A DNA stretch of 64,000 nt, taken from NCBI GenBank assembly GCA_030761205.1, contig JAULJL010000001.1, forward strand, positions 43,193,645-43,257,644. Direction: 5' to 3'. A model generated the notes under the pieces. It had not been told where the DNA came from and searched no databases. It worked only from the letters and a program-made list of their open reading frames with translations. Numbering within the stretch: position 1 is the first letter of the stretch; each line of letters begins with the position of its first letter. This stretch comes from Fremontodendron californicum (taxonomy: Eukaryota > Streptophyta > Magnoliopsida > Malvales > Malvaceae). Below, piece after piece: positions 12,901 to 25,460 of this stretch. Position numbers and translations under genes: made by a program.

Positions 12901-15480
12901 ATCCTTAAATCCTAGCAAGTGGGGTTCTTAGTGTGCAATACTATGACGTTCGGGGGGATGCACCCTACCCTCCAATAACATGCACGTGAACTCATGAATC
13001 CAATAGCCCCATTTTGACCATTCAAGTGGAGCTAAGCTCTTTCTTCTTTAAATTCTGACATAACAAATCATTTTATTAGGAAGAAAAATATGAAAATGAT
13101 TGATATTTGATGGTCACTTTAAAAGCTTTTTATGGGGATAATTAGAAGAGAATTAGTTGAGTTTGATAGGGGAAGGTGGAGCTTAAAACAAGTGCTCAAT
13201 GAGTGATTAGGAGGGGGAGGGGGGGGGGGGGGGTTTGGCAGTTTGTTTTGGGGAATTAAAGAAAGGGAAAGATGGGGCATCCCCGCACATGGGGCATGGT
13301 CAGATATGGAGAATACAAAATAGTTGCTTTAGGGGAGAGCTGTATTTTTTTTATGTTATAGGAAACAAAAGCATCTTCAATTGACTCAACCACTTCTAGA
13401 GGCAGAACCCTTTTTCCGACTTTTGCATGTGGTGGCTCTTTTCTTTTAGCTTCATTAATTTATATATTTTCGACTTCGTGTGTTAAAGAAAACCCTTTTT
13501 TTAATTGCATGCTCTCTCTCTCTCTCCTCTGGTGGCTGCTGCAAATACATTACGACATGTCGTTTAATCCACATTCAAGAACAAACCTTCTAAAACCTTT
13601 GTTTCCTTTTTATTTTTTGTTTAGACTTTAGATCATAGGCGTCATAGTATTACTTAATAGTAATCTATCCATTGTGGGCGAAATATGAAAATACCTTAAG
13701 TAACAAAAAAAAAAAAAAAATACTCTATCCATTGTCTATGGAAATGTGTGAGGATATATGAACATATTAAGTTTTCTACTTTTGATGTTTACTTACTATT
13801 GAACCGGTAAGTGGCTTATTGCACAAAGATTCATGTCGTGCCCACGGTTTAACGTTTTATATTGACCTCTCAGTCATTAAACTCCTTGGGAATCTTATTA
13901 TCTATTTATTATATTTTTTGGCTAAACTTGAAGTTGAGTTCCTTACTTCAAAGAAAGCAGCAGCGTTGGTCAAACTTCAATTGCAGTGTTACTTGACTAC
14001 TATACTGAAAGATAATCATTTTCGATCGGCTATTTAGTTCTTTGATGAGTCGAGCTTTGTTTACCAATTACACTCTTTTTCTTTTGGTTTCATTCAATCT
14101 AATTTAGAATATCAGTCAACGGAAATAATTTTCACTTTTCAACAATAAAACAGGAAAAATTAACTTGTATGAGTTTGTTTTATTGTTTCTAAACTTTTGA
14201 CATGATTATGAAGTTTTTTTTTTTTTTTCTTTTTGCAACTTTCTCCGGAAGATATATTTTGTGGTATTCTTGCCCTTTTTTTTCTTATTAAGCAAACTTG
14301 CAAGGAAATGAAAATTTTGTTATGAACATTGCTCTCTAGTTGATATGCTCAAAGCTCTTTTTTCTAATGACTTAAAAATTATTACTACTGTCAAAGAAAA
14401 AAAAAGGTAATGAATTTCTGCAATATTGATTTGACCCTTGGTGGATTACTTGCAGAAGCCACATGCAGTATGCAAATTGGCAGAATATTAATTGTTTTTT
14501 ATTATTTTTCACTGACAGTTTGAGTAAAAATAAAAAGAAAAAAATAATTTTATATTATACTCTTTATCTGTTTAAAATATTAAAATATAATTTTAATAGC
14601 ACCTCGACCTTACTCAATATTTGTTTTTGTGGTCCTTGACATGAAAGACAAATTGAATTAGAATTAATGAACAATATACCTTAAACCTTCCATTGTATAC
14701 AAGCATGGATTTACTGGAGAATATCAAAACTAGTCTAGATGAGCCATAATTCCTTAAGACATTCCATAACCAGGGAAAGAAAAAAAGTTAAAGCATATTA
14801 ATTATGCATGGCTCTCCAAAAGCTTTCCACATTCTTTCATTTTCAATTTCATATCAAACTAAATTCAAAAGGTTATAATGTTGTCTCCAACCCCACCAAA
14901 AACAAATAAAAATAAAAAACAAACACATATCCTATCATAGTTTTTAATGGTCAATACATTTTTAAATTAATAATATTCTAATGATTATTTTTATTTTTAC
15001 TTTACTTTTTTCACTATTTTATTATTCAAATACATATCCCATCACTATAGTATTTAATCTCACCACTACAATAAATAATCTAATTATAATCTTTATTTTT
15101 AATTTTACTAAAATCAATTTTCTTTGACCCCATGAACCCTTAATCAATTGGTAATTTTAATTCTCAGGTGACATATTCTTCTTACCATTTTTAGAGTTCA
15201 ATGTATCGAAAGCAAAAAAAGCTTTGTTTAAAGATTACATGACATCTATCTCCACAAATAAAAGTTTGGAATTTTGGATACAAAATTTTGATTTGCATTA
15301 TTAACTTTGTCCTTTCTTGTATTTGTTTCACTATTATTATTATATATGCTACAAATATTATTATCCATTGTAAAATCCATATAGTCTGCCAAAAGACATT
15401 TGTGTTGGGCCTTTTAATTGCTTTATCAACTGCAGACACAGCATTGTAATTATCTCAAACTTTAAGGGCACTTTCATACT
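8519..15480. other. Long gene-free interval
   Basis: About 7 kb of AT-rich DNA without a recognisable gene. It holds a (TA)n block near 8640-8670, a compound (TA)n(GA)n near 9886-9932, and a 26-bp sequence starting ACGTCATACATAATT repeated directly at 9132 and 9208. A diverged repeat rich in CACGTTTAAATACGA-like motifs lies around 9590-9720, with a relative near 17560-17720. A 15-G tract lies at 13219-13233. None of the short reading frames resembles a known protein. Confidence 0.55.
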
Positions 15481-15487
15481 CTCCCTT

Positions 15488-15496
15488 TTATAAAAT
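15488..15496 (+). promoter_or_regulatory. TATA box of the SAUR52/53-like gene
   Basis: TTATAAAAT sits in a pyrimidine-rich stretch about 120 bp upstream of the start codon. A transcript starting some 30 bp downstream would have a leader of roughly 90-100 bp with no upstream ATG, normal for a SAUR gene. No TGTCTC auxin-response element was noticed in the immediate upstream region. Confidence 0.6.
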
Positions 15497-15614
15497 CTTC
15501 CTCCCTCCCAAACTCTCAAATCCTCCGAAAAGTCTTATTTTCCTCGATTCTCAAAGCAAAGCCCAAAATATACTAAGTCCATTTTTCTCTCAGAATTCTT
15601 AGTTTTTCGGGAAA

Positions 15615-16067
15615 ATGTCGGCGGGGCTTGGAAAATGCAGCAAAATCCGCCACATTGTGAGGCTTCGACAAATGCTGCGGCGGTGGAGGAACAAAGCTCG
15701 CATGTCGGCCAGCCGCATCCCATCCGATGTTCCGGCGGGACACGTGGCGGTCTGCGTGGGGACGAGTTGCAGGAGATTCGTGGTGTGCGCGACGTACCTG
15801 AACCATCCCGTCTTTAAGAAACTCCTTATCCAAGCCGAGGAAGAATACGGGTTCACTAACCAAGGCCCATTGGCGATCCCTTGCGACGAGTCCGTTTTCG
15901 AAGAAGTGATCCGCTTTATTTCCCGGTCGGAGTCGGGTCACTCCGCCAGGTTCGTCAACAGCGAGGACTTTAAAGGTAACTGTCACGTGGGAATCAGGAG
16001 TAAGCTTGATTTATGGACCGAATCTCGACCGTTACTTCATGGGTTCGCGGAGAAAACAATCTGGTAA
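15615..16067 (+). CDS. SAUR family protein, SAUR52/53-like
   Basis: Intronless 150-residue SAUR (small auxin up RNA) protein. Characterised SAURs inhibit PP2C.D phosphatases at the plasma membrane, which keeps the proton pump active and promotes acid growth; that role is inferred here. The N-terminus (GLGKCSKIRHIVRLRQML) is basic and typical of the SAUR52/53 branch. The SAUR core spans about residues 35-100: the IPSDVPAGHVAVCVG segment, the RRFVV/YLNHP segment, the QAEEEYGF helix and GPLAIPCDE. A C-terminal extension ending in LLHGFAEKTIW is also characteristic of this longer branch. The ATG is the first after the TATA box. An AATAAA at 16224-16229 could serve polyadenylation. GC content is clearly above the surroundings. 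Frames in other registers over this gene are shadows. Symbol withheld because several close paralogues exist. Confidence 0.95.
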   Translation: MSAGLGKCSKIRHIVRLRQMLRRWRNKARMSASRIPSDVPAGHVAVCVGTSCRRFVVCATYLNHPVFKKLLIQAEEEYGFTNQGPLAIPCDESVFEEVIRFISRSESGHSARFVNSEDFKGNCHVGIRSKLDLWTESRPLLHGFAEKTIW

Positions 16068-19000
16068 TTAAGGAAACAGTGGAAAGAGAAAAGAAGAAGC
16101 TTTGATTCTTACCCGGGGTTTTTGACTCAGTTCCGAGTTAGCTCAAGTAAACAATTAATCCTACACTGCTGAAACCAGTGAGTTGAGGAGGTGGTTACTA
16201 ATTCATGGGTTTTTACTTACCATAATAAAAAAGGTAAGTTGGTTGGGTTTTACTCTCTTCTTTTTTTCAAAAATTGTTTGTAATTGGTTAAAATTCGGGG
16301 GGTAAAGCGAGCTGAGTCAATGTATATTAGCTTTGGAGATGGCAGAAAAGGTGGGTGAGTTATCCGCCGAGTCGTCCCAGGTTCGAATCGGAGTGGAGGC
16401 AAAAAAAAGGTCGAGACTTTGAGGCAATTGAATTCACGAAGAAGAAAAAAAAATTGAAGTGATTGTTAATTAAAAAATCACTGCTGTAAATTCTGTGATT
16501 TATCGATTGATGAAGGAAAAATTGTAGAGATATATAATATATTCCATCAATGATATTTTATTATTTCCATTATTGGACCGTTCATTTATTTTTTGATTTT
16601 GAAATTTGCAAATTTACAAAGTATAGTGTTTCAAACATGCTGGACGTTTTGGGAGTTATAATGGCACCCACCAACCCACGTGAAACAAAGTGTCCCCATA
16701 ATCCCCACTGCCTCGGTTTCACCTTTCACCTGGATTGATGAATCAACTCTCTTTTTTCGTCTTTTTAACTCTAAATTAAATAATTCTATGCTCCATACTT
16801 TCGCGGTTTTGCCTCCTACAAATTCAATTTCATTTGCATTATCAAAGATATATATATATATATATTTTTTGATAATATGATCGAACAATTTAAATAAATG
16901 TATTCTTTTTATATTAATAATTTTTTTATAAAAATATCAAGAATAATTATGAACGGATTTTTTTTTTTGAAGTATAGCGGAAAATTTTAACACTAAATGG
17001 TGTGTTTGAGTATCTTATATTTTGATCAATATTTTTTATTAACAGAAACTGTAAGAGTTATAAAACTATATATAATAATGGTTAATTTGCTATGCTAAAT
17101 CTGTTTTATTGAGTTTTTTTTTTATTTATTTATTAGGAGGAGATGCAACTAACTGTGCCGTGAAATTAAGTTAAATCTTTTTCACTGAACCAACAATTTG
17201 TCGGTGGTAATTAAGTTAGGTAAAATGTAAATATTTGACAATTGTAAATCAAAAGCAACGATTTTTTCACCTACAATTAAAAAGTTGTATGTTAAGCCAT
17301 ACATTTTTTAATGTCAACAAACATTGTCTTGTAAAAGTTGCCCTGCTCGATTAATTTCACTTTCTTTTGCATTTTAGTAGGGTTAGGGGAGGTGGGAGTG
17401 GAAGAAATTGAAACTACCAAGCAAACATAGACAGTATTATTTTTCTTTTCTAAAAAGAAATTGAAACTAACCAAACAAACTAGACAATATTATATTTCAT
17501 TTTTAAAAAAATTAGTCAATAACAGATTCTATAATTCGTATATATGTTGTATATATTTCATGTTTTATTTTTTTATTTTTTATGTTAATCGTATAAATAT
17601 AAACACGACATAAATTATTAAACATGTCAAAATCTTAAACAAGAATATGATACATGTATTAAATTTGTCGCGTTAATTATTTTTAAACGTGTTATATCAT
17701 ATTTATTATAATATTTTTATATTTATTAAATGTATCAAATATTTATATATTTATGTTGTATTTAAAATTACGAGATTCATAGTTCTGCTGATACCCAACC
17801 AACTTCAAAGTTTACTGATCTGCCAATAATGGCCAAACCAATGATGAACCTTTGACTTGATAATGAACTTCTGATCTATTTGGTGCCCAAGATTTAGACT
17901 AGAAGAAAAAAAAAATAGAATGCAATATTGCATGTAATTAATCATTATTCCAATTCCGAAGCTGGCCATTGTTTTATATAACATCTTATAAATCACTGGC
18001 TCCGGTTGTTACATACCATTTTAAAATACAACTATAAACTCATTGCCTGTTCAAGTTGACATTTGACCTTATCACCTAATTCCAAATTTCCAATGGCTCA
18101 TTTGCACTAAACCATTGGCCTTTCCCCTGATTGGCTCCTCTCCCAAGTAAAACCCGCACATGGACAAGGCAAGGGAGCAAAAAAAATGACTTTGTGTCAG
18201 CTTGTAATGGTTGAAGCTGAACCCACCTCATTGATGTGGATTCATTGACAAAATCTTTACCTTGATATTAGCCAGCCATTTGGTCAAAATCCTTCCTCAA
18301 AACCAAAACAAACAAAAAATGCTCAGTGATTAGTAAAATGAAAAAGTGAAAAGATGAGTGTGAAAAAGTGGAAAGAAAATGAATTTTGAGTGTGCTTGCT
18401 AGAAAAAAAAGTGAGAGGAAAGAAAATAGAAAAAATTATCATTTTTCACACTTATTAACAAAAATAAATCACTCCAAATTGAAAAAAAAAAATGAGAGTG
18501 GTGTGAGTCATCTTTAATTTACAATGAGTATAATGCTACAACAATATATTTTTTATTTTTTTCTTACATTTTTCAACTCTATCAAGTAATGGATGGAAAG
18601 AAAATTACATTTTCTTTTCACTTTTCCATCATTCTTACCAAGCACACCAATGAAAAAAATATATATATTTTCTATCTTTACACTTTTCTCTTCCTCCAAT
18701 TATTTATTTATTTATTTATTTTTTACCCTATCAAGCAAACAAAGTGTTAAGTCAATGGTTTGCACAAGTTTGCAGGTGAAGGAGCGTCAAGAGGCCCTAG
18801 AGATGAGCAGTGTTGCATAAAATCTTGCTTCATATCGACCCACCGCGTATAGAAGACAATCTTTGCTGAAAATGACAAGCTTAGTACTTTAAAGTAGTTT
18901 TGAAAACACAAAAACAAGTGAAGATTTTGACTTATGTTGCCAAAGCTGCTGGATGAAATTGGATGTCCTAATCACTGTTGCTTATCAAGGACCCTATAAT

Positions 19001-22000
19001 TAAAAGGGGTGGTTGGAAGGAATCGTATTGGAATAGGAATTATGAATAATAATAAAGGAAGTAGAAGAACCAGACGTAGTGGAGCATTATCACTTTCTTG
19101 GGGGGAAAAGTATGTATCTTCGATTGAATCGAGTGAATTTCCATAGATGGTGTCTTTTCACAATGGGATCAGGTTTGGCTAAGATTGGCTTTTTATTTGG
19201 TTCATTCAAAATCAATTGTTAAAAAAGTTGGGACGGTATTTCTGATGGGGTTTTGATTTGAGTGATGATTTTATAAGTCAGTTAAAGTGCTGCAGCTGCT
19301 GGCATGCCTGCCTCTGTTCCACTAGATGAAAATTTTTCTTTCCCATCAATATTCCATCATGAAAAAGGCTAAAAAGTAAAAACCCATGATTCTCCATACC
19401 AATAATGATCCATTGGTTTTTGCCTTTTTCAGCTCTTTTTTAAGTGTCAAACTATAATGTTTACATTGTCATGAATGGAATGTTTACTGATCTATTTGAC
19501 ATAAACAAAATCGGTTTATGAAGCCCAAAATGTAGGCTCTATCACTAGTCGAGTTCGAGTCTTGAATCCAAATCCATGGAAGAAGTATACCAGAAAACCC
19601 AATATTAGATGTCAATCAATAGTCAACTGCAAATACAAGTATAATCTAAGACTACTTGTAGCTAGGCCCAAAAGCTGGTTATGGGCAAAAAAGAGCAGGA
19701 CTGACTCCTGGACTTGGTCACTCGGCTGCCCATAATTTGGTCCTTGGGCAATTTTTATGGCTGAGCCTGACCAAAACCTGACCAAGTTGGGAGAGAAGGT
19801 TGCCATTTTGGGTTTAACTCAATTGCAAGGAGGAGAGAAGAGGGATTGTGGGGAGTCTGGAATACTCTTGTTTTCCATTGAAGGAGAACAGAATTCCAAA
19901 GGAAAACAAGAGTTTAGACATCAAGGATTTTCCCCTTGCCTAATGTGATAATTCATGTAAGATCTATATTGAATCGTACATAATATATAAAATTGTAATC
20001 ATCTTTTTTTAAGAAAAAGTTATTTTGGACATGGGCAAAGAGCGTAACTTTTTGTTAACTAAAAAATAATCAAAATCAGCCTAAACAATATAGTATTTAG
20101 GAGAGACAGGAATATTAACCACAAGTCACAACTGCCGGTTGTTGAAAAGAAGAAACTTAAATAAAAATCTTGAATCTGATATTCTGCTCTGTCATTACTC
20201 TTACAATCAAACCTCGCTCACACTATTTAGTGGGACGTTCGACAGAACCAGCATCAAATCTTTAGATGTTTCGTACTATTTATAAACTAATCCATGGCTA
20301 GCGAAGGACCTAAGAAAATTATTTGAAAGCTGGTAAACCAAATAGGTAAATAGTATCAGAAATCGGGTAAAGTCTATACTGATCAAGTGAGACAAACTCA
20401 AAGGGGAAGCATGTGAATGGTGAACCAACCAAAATGAACGTGCACCTAAAAGTGCCTACAAAGATTTGCAGACCTGGCCTTTGCATGACAAAACCCACTA
20501 ACTTGTATAACCTCCAAATACAAAACAACAAACGAAATGGTTACAGCAATGAGGGCATGCCCCTTCAGGACATTGTGAATGGGACGAGCTTGGATTCTGT
20601 CATCTGCAGTTCTGGAAATATAAGACAGTATAAGAGTGGACCACTTTTTGTTCCATGCAGCTATTCATTACTAGTTATACTTCTTTTTATTTTCTTCTAC
20701 ATTATTTTTTTGGGGGGGTTTTGATATACTCTGATAGCTAGCTAGTTCACCTTATTCTCATGGTAGATAATGTGACAGAAGCAAAGTAGGTAAATGGCAA
20801 AAGCATGACCTTCTTTTTTGGTTATGGATAAGAAATTTGCATCTTTTCATTTTTCTTTATTGACAAAGGGTGAAGTAAGTACCAATTCAAGGCCAACTTC
20901 CAATTGGAATGGATTCCAAAGCAGGTGATGGCAAAAGCATGACATTCCCACCTCCAGCATAGCGGAAACCTTTTCTCACCGCACTTCTAAATGCAGCCTT
21001 AACCAAGTAAAAAATTGGATTCAGAACTTCTGATTTGCATATTAGTTTATATTGCTAGATTGATACTTTGGGGAGTTCTAGGATAAACTTTTAAGAGTAA
21101 GTTTAAAATAGGCTTCATTACATATAAATATAATAAATTAAATAAAGTGAAAAATTACATATAAATATATCAAATATGTCATGTATTTATGTAATTTTTT
21201 TTTTTTTTTACATATGTAATATTTTTTTTTACATATAAAAATGACACAAATTACATATAAATATGATAAATTACAAATGTAACAAAACCTACAAGAAGCT
21301 TGTTTTAAGGTGCTTTTCTTATAAATTTTCTGATACTTTGAGCCACTTAAGAAGGCTCTTGACTCTGTTTCATAGCACTGTTTTGAGTCTAAACTCTAAA
21401 TTGGTTTCTCTCATATGATACTATAATTTTTTGTAGTACTAATATTAATAGAGTGAAAAAAGTTTAAGGATCTGTAGTAGTGCCCCATGGCTGCTGCAAT
21501 CGCTGTCTGTTACATTACCCAGAAGAAAAATGTTTTTAAATCTCATAATATTCAGTCCCTCGACAACCAAATCTCCAAAGTATGGAAAATATTTAATAAT
21601 GTTTGTACTTTTTCTTCAACATTTGCTAGCTTGATTGTATTCCTTGCTTTCAATCCTTGATTTGTCCTTTAGCAAGGATTAGTTCTATTTTTTTTTTTTT
21701 TTTTAATGAAGATTTCCAATGATCTTTCAATGTCAATATCAATATTTCACTTTTAACAGTTTTGCAGCTAAAGTAAAGTGGAAGAGGTGTTAAAAGCATG
21801 ATTATGATGTTATTAACATTTAATATTAGTCAATAGGCAGTTCTACCATGCATGGTTTTAACTTTGTATTTGTTTTGTAGTAAAGATCAGATTGGTTCAA
21901 CACATTCAAATCAATCAAATTGAAGGTTAAATTACATTAAGAAATGTAAGCTTTCGGTTTTGAAGATTTCGGCAATCCAGTCATTTTTAGATGTTTCTAA

Positions 22001-22698
22001 TTTATATTTAAAAACTACTCAATCTTATCACTTTTTGATCATCACATGTCATTTAATTTCACTTTTTGATCATCACATGTCATTTAATTTCATACATTTT
22101 TAAAGATTAGACACTAGACAGTTGAACTAAAAAAAAAAAAAATAGAGAAGAAATAATTATATAAAAAGTTCGTTTAATTGGTGTTTATAAATTTCAGTTA
22201 AAGATTATTTATTTATTATTTTGATTTTTTTTTGTATTTAACACATTATTTTTACTGAATAAAAAAATAATACATTAATTATATTTTTATTTTTAAAAAT
22301 ATTACTATAATCAATCGTTAATATTTCTCTTATATGAAAGTGAATTTATCAATTCCAACCATCTTTTTACTTTTCATGCATAGTAATTTAATGGAGTTGG
22401 AATGGAAAACAAAAAAAGAAGAAGATATAATTGGCTTTGATTAATAATAATATGGGTGAGACCCACCTCTATAATTTACATTTGATGTGCTATTTATTAG
22501 ACATGTTCAAATTAAGTTATATATTTATGAATTTGATTGATTAAGTTCGAATTGATGGGATTCGAAATAAAATATTTTTTATTTGAGTTGATTTGATTTG
22601 ATTTAAATTATTATTTAATTTATAAAAAAATATTTTTATTTAAATTTAATTATAAAATAAATAAATATTAATATAAAAATATATTTAATAGTAAAAAG
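16068..22698. other. Gene-free interval
   Basis: No gene recognised. Around 16333-16400 there is a tRNA-like B box (GGTTCGAATC) behind a weak A-box-like stretch; the T-arm does not pair well, so this is at best a SINE remnant. Imperfect inverted arms rich in GTGAAAAG/CTTTTCAC lie at about 18340-18650 and could be an old miniature element. TTACATATAAATAT-like units recur at 21119-21265. A 33-bp unit is duplicated in tandem near 22027-22092. The rest is AT-rich and uninformative. Confidence 0.5.
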
Positions 22699-22879
22699 AT
22701 TTTGTTAATTAATGCTTTTAAAGCACTGTTTAAAATTAATTAATATATTATTTATAATAATAATATTATATTAAATATAAAAATAAATAATTTTATTTAT
22801 TATTTTTAATATATTAATTAAAAATATTATTATATTTAATAATTTTAAAAAATATATTTAAGGTATTCTTTAGCAAAAA
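22699..22879. mobile_element. AT-rich MITE, ~180-bp family, copy 1
   Basis: Starts ATTTTGTTAATTAATGC and ends TTTAGCAAAAAC, with TTAATATATTATTTATAATA followed by its approximate inverse in the middle. The same order of motifs recurs in eight other places in this window. No coding content. Boundaries are good to a few bases. Confidence 0.6.
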
Positions 22880-23374
22880 CTACATTAAAATTATATTTAA
22901 GATATTTGAATGACAGAGTGAGAGTGAAAACATTAGTAGAAAGCTGATGTCTTTTCAGTTCACAAGCAAACTAGATTGGGTAGGGATTGGGTGTGGCAGG
23001 TTGTTTTCGAAAATTCACAAAGAACCTTTTTGTCTTTGTGTTAGGGTGACAAAAATAGCTTTGGAATCCAATTCAATGCCGAAAACTGTGCTCATTGATG
23101 ATTTGTTTGTACTCAAACAACCACCATTAACCAAAAAAAAAAAAAGGTTAAGAAATTCAGAAAATTAACATTTCCCAAATAAGTTCAAAACGGCAACATC
23201 TGTGAAAGAACTCTTCTTTAGTTCTTAATTAGTCTCCTCGACCTTGGATTTGAAGCCAGATAGATAGGGGCCCTTTTTTAAGCCCCAGAGACAACAACCA
23301 CTGGCAGTAGCCAGGCTTCAGCTAATGAGATGAAATTCTCGGCCACATAATTATATATATATATATATATATAT

Positions 23375-23558
23375 GATTTTGCTAACAAGTGTCCTAAAGA
23401 CACTCTTTAAGGTTACTAGATATAATAATATTTTCAATCAATGCATTAAAAATGATGAATAAAATTGTAAACTTTTGCATTTAATTCAATGTTATTACTA
23501 TAAATAGCATATTAATTAATCTTAAAAAATATCCTAAAAGCACTTGTTTGCAAAACTC
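23375..23558. mobile_element. AT-rich MITE, copy 2, between two (TA)n tracts
   Basis: The best-preserved termini of the family: GATTTTGCTAACAAGTG at the left and CACTTGTTTGCAAAACTC at the right. The element is flanked on both sides by (TA)n microsatellite, as if inserted into a single TA tract with a TA target. That would suit a Tc1/mariner-like (Stowaway-type) element, but the target duplication cannot be defined in such repetitive flanks. Confidence 0.7.
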
Positions 23559-23723
23559 ATATATATATATATATATATATATATTTATTGATCTAACTCC
23601 AAAAATTAAGATATTAAAACAGTTTGAGTTTTCATAATTGTTAGTAATTCTGAATCATCTACATTCCCTTGGACATAAAATCTTTGTGTTTCAAGCTTGC
23701 ATTCTTGAAATATTTTTTATAAG

Positions 23724-23905
23724 GATTTTGTTAATGAGTGTTTTTAAGATATTTTTTAAGATTAGTTAATATATTATTTATATAAAAAATATTGTATTAA
23801 ATAAAATATTTGATAATTTTATTCATCATTTTTAATATATTAAATAAAGATATTATTATATATAATAATCTTAAAAAAATTTCTTAAAGTACTTGTTAGC
23901 AAGTA
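23724..23905. mobile_element. AT-rich MITE, copy 3
   Basis: GATTTTGTTAATGAGTG at the left and ACTTGTTAGCAAG at the right are inverted relatives of the family ends. The interior follows the same order of motifs, with a TTAATATATTATTTAT unit near the left. It lies only about 165 bp from copy 2. Confidence 0.62.
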
Positions 23906-24169
23906 AATTAAGGCAAGTAAAGTAAATTATGGTAACAGCATGTGTAAGACAAATTTAATAATAGTTAACAGGAAGCAAGATGATAATAATGATTCTCAAA
24001 TGTAGCAAAGGGAGAAATATATACCAAACGAGAAAAGAAAAAAAAAAAAAAAAAGTGCCGTGATCACTTGAGAAATACCAAAGGGAAATCAAATCAGAAG
24101 TGAAAACCTTTTACTTTGGGGCACTGGCACTGCTAGAAAAAAGTATGGGAGGAGGTGGGCTATAGCTGT

Positions 24170-24204
<35 letters not shown>

Positions 24205-24206
24205 AT

Positions 24207-24252
24207 GATTTTATTAATAAATGTTTTAAAAATATATTTTTTAAAGTTATTA
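24207..24252. mobile_element. AT-rich MITE, truncated copy 4
   Basis: Only the left end and part of the interior (GATTTTATTAATAAATG onward) remain, sandwiched between a (TA)n tract at about 24174-24202 and another beginning near 24250. Expansion of the TA tract may have replaced the rest. Confidence 0.45.
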
Positions 24253-25051
24253 TATATATATATATATATACGTAGACGTGGGTCCTCCTCAAGTGGTATA
24301 ATTTGGTTCCCATTTTTCCCTTAAAATTCTTTCGTACAAACAAAGCAAAGAGTTGAAAATTCCCACCAACATAAAATAATAGTAGTTGTAGGCAGTGTAT
24401 AGCATTAGGATTGAAAGATGATGAAGGCTCCATCTTTGGTAATCATTCTCATCCACTATCCATTTTATCTCCCACTGTAAAGTCAGCTTGGGGATCTCTA
24501 TCTTGCTTGCAACATCTTTCACATCATTGTTAAATTCTTTCTCTTTTTTTACCTACCAAATTTATTGTTTATGAAACCCAAAATTTAATACAATTTGTAC
24601 TTTCACTATGACAATTGTTCCAATTTCAATATTATTTCGTGAAATTGTATAAAATTATGTGTTCAGTGTATCCCTAATTTAACATTAGAGTATGATTAAA
24701 AAATCGTCATCTTAATTTTAAAATGGGCATTTAAAATTATGTGAGATTTCTTTTTATAATAGTCATTGTTCTTGAATCATTTTAAATATATTATATTTGA
24801 TTTATTAAGAGAATAATAACTATATATTTTTACTAGTATTTAATGTTAGAAATTGAGCAAGTACAACTAATTAGGTTGACAAATTGACTGCGTAAAAACG
24901 GTTGCACGCCTTTTCACATGACATGTTTAGATATTGCATGTGCAATGCAATTAAAAAATATATGCAAATTAAATGATGTTCTAAATCCAGACTACAACTT
25001 TGGGTTTCAGTCTTTTTACATTGTTAATTTCTATTCCCATATAATTTATAG

Positions 25052-25190
25052 GATATTTATTAAAATTAGTTAAATTATAATTTATAATAATATTTTTATT
25101 AAATACAATAATTAATAATTAATTTAATACATTGAGAATGATAATTTATCTTAAAAAAATAATTTTAGAACATTTTTTAACAAAATTTCT
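25052..25190. mobile_element. AT-rich MITE, degraded copy 5
   Basis: The interior motifs AATTTATAATAATATTTTTATT and the right end TTTTTTAACAAAATTTC match the family, but the left terminus is missing or heavily diverged. Assignment is by motif order only. Confidence 0.42.
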
Positions 25191-25428
25191 GCTTATAATA
25201 CATATATCTTTATTATAATTATATAATCATTCACAACTGTACAATTAAACTTCTAAAAAAGATCTTAAAAATAAATTAATGATGAATGAGGTTAGGAAGA
25301 TGTAGAATTACTCAGATTAAATCTCACTGTTATCAAGAAAGAAAATACTACTAAAATGAAGACAAAGACAGACTCTTTCGATTACGCAACCCAATTAATG
25401 GATAATCAATTTACTAATGGCGATGACT

Positions 25429-25460
<32 letters not shown>

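Noticed and set aside
15573..15986. Long minus-strand reading frames opposite the SAUR gene
   Set aside because: Shadow of the GC-rich SAUR coding sequence; the plus-strand product matches a known family throughout.
16333..16400. Possible tRNA gene with GGTTCGAATC box
   Set aside because: The T-arm stem does not pair, no acceptor stem or anticodon arm can be drawn, and the A box is poor. At best a SINE remnant.
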